From positions 1 through 35,664 of the forward strand of contig DAOUAE010000037.1 of the NCBI GenBank assembly GCA_034433795.1: a DNA stretch of 35,664 nucleotides, given 5' to 3'. Positions 35,336 through 35,664 of this stretch are shown one piece after another. Origin of the DNA: DAOUAE01 sp034433795 (GTDB lineage: Bacteria; Chloroflexota; UBA6077; FW602-bin22; DAOUAE01). Positions within the stretch are counted from its first letter, which is position 1; each line of letters starts with the position of its first letter. Made by a program: the position numbers and the translations under genes. The notes under the pieces were generated by a model. The model was not told where the DNA came from. It worked only from the letters and a program-made list of their open reading frames with translations, and searched no databases.

Positions 35336-35664
35336 TCAGCTCGTTTCCTTCTGCTGGCTCTGCCTACCCGATCCGAAGATCCGCTCGAGCTCATGGGCGA
35401 TGCGGTCGGCCGTCTCGCGGTAGACGTCGATGCCCTGCCGGATCGGGTCCTGGATGTCCAGTTCCACAATCTTCGCCGGGTCGAGGCCACGGGAGCGGAG
35501 TGCGGCAGCGACGCTCGCATCCATGGCGACCACCAGGTCGAACGCCTGGAGGTCGACGCCGTCGACCCGGCGGGCGCGATGGCCGCTGAGGTCGAGTCCC
35601 CGCTCGCCCAGCACATCGATTGCCTCCGGAGTGGCCGGAGCGCCGTCGTGGGCCATGATACCGG
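35336..35664 (-). CDS. Low-molecular-weight protein-tyrosine-phosphatase/arsenate reductase-like protein, N-terminus outside window
   Basis: The visible 109 codons run in from the right edge. They match the second half of LMW phosphatases and related arsenate reductases: a GxxAHDGAPATPEAIDVL start, GLDLSGHRARR, and DLVVAMDASVAAAL, the family's V-x-M-D-x-S/H strand. The later LDIQDPIRQG holds the DP catalytic-acid loop. The Cys-x5-Arg P-loop must lie beyond the window, because the frame stays open upstream of the ATG at 35656 and reads AGI before it. It removes phosphate from tyrosine or reduces arsenate; which one cannot be decided. The C-terminus ends SGRQSQQKETS, rather polar. Confidence 0.82.
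   Translation of the reverse strand, partial: GIMAHDGAPATPEAIDVLGERGLDLSGHRARRVDGVDLQAFDLVVAMDASVAAALRSRGLDPAKIVELDIQDPIRQGIDVYRETADRIAHELERIFGSGRQSQQKETS

Noticed and set aside
1..35664. CRISPR array, rRNA genes, transposases or prophage genes
   Set aside because: No regular spaced repeats, rRNA-like blocks or recognisable mobile-element proteins were seen on either strand.

Overview
This window is a high-GC bacterial chromosome segment. Gene content and sequence style suggest Chloroflexota, perhaps a thermophilic Thermomicrobia- or Thermoflexus-like lineage. That assignment is an inference from tandem FGYP-type extracellular repeats, P/T-rich lipoproteins, PRC-barrel and BON stress proteins, a NuoI/SOD pair and a tRNA without encoded CCA. 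Many promoters show an extended -10 (TGn-TATAAT-like) close to the gene. There is no CRISPR array, rRNA, transposase or prophage.

Layout. (1) 1-7463, minus strand: a seven-gene carbohydrate operon. From the promoter it reads LacI-type repressor, solute-binding lipoprotein, two ABC permeases, Gfo/Idh/MocA oxidoreductase, sugar isomerase/epimerase and ACMSD-like amidohydrolase, which runs off the left edge. A TTGACA-17-TACACT promoter with a LacI-type operator at its start point sits upstream of the repressor, so the operon looks self-regulated. (2) 7464-8860: gene-poor, with the frameshifted remains of a WYL-domain gene, a long hairpin and tRNA-Gln(CUG) with its own promoter and terminator. 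(3) 8861-11336, plus strand: a small hypothetical gene, a MOSC protein, an RraA-like protein and a full-length homologue of the ANT(4')/kanamycin nucleotidyltransferase family. (4) 11349-16761: RlmD-type rRNA methyltransferase, a crotonase that lacks both catalytic glutamates, ComEC and a hexapeptide acyltransferase. (5) 16868-21066: NuoI, an Fe/Mn SOD with an altered metal-site motif, a TlpA-type lipoprotein, two small unknown proteins, a PRC-barrel protein, a BON protein and an LPxTG-type surface protein. This group suits redox and envelope stress handling. (6) 21110-23939: aconitase and grpE, divergently transcribed from two clear promoters. (7) 24077-29972, plus strand: CAP-domain secreted protein, EamA transporter on a near-leaderless message, DUF503, a class II phosphodiesterase-like MBL protein, a small lipoprotein and a large polytopic membrane protein with no ordinary start codon. 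(8) 34055-29969, minus strand: a tightly packed recN-nudix-nudix-lipoprotein-unknown operon. (9) 34.1 kb to the end: visibly more AT-rich sequence with different codon use, carrying an orphan HicB-like gene, a SRPBCC gene that runs antisense through it and a partial low-molecular-weight phosphatase. This is probably acquired DNA.

I see no single system that I can confidently call undescribed. The strongest leads are the nucleotidyltransferase, the glutamate-less crotonase, the WYL relic, the non-AUG membrane protein and the composition change at the right end.
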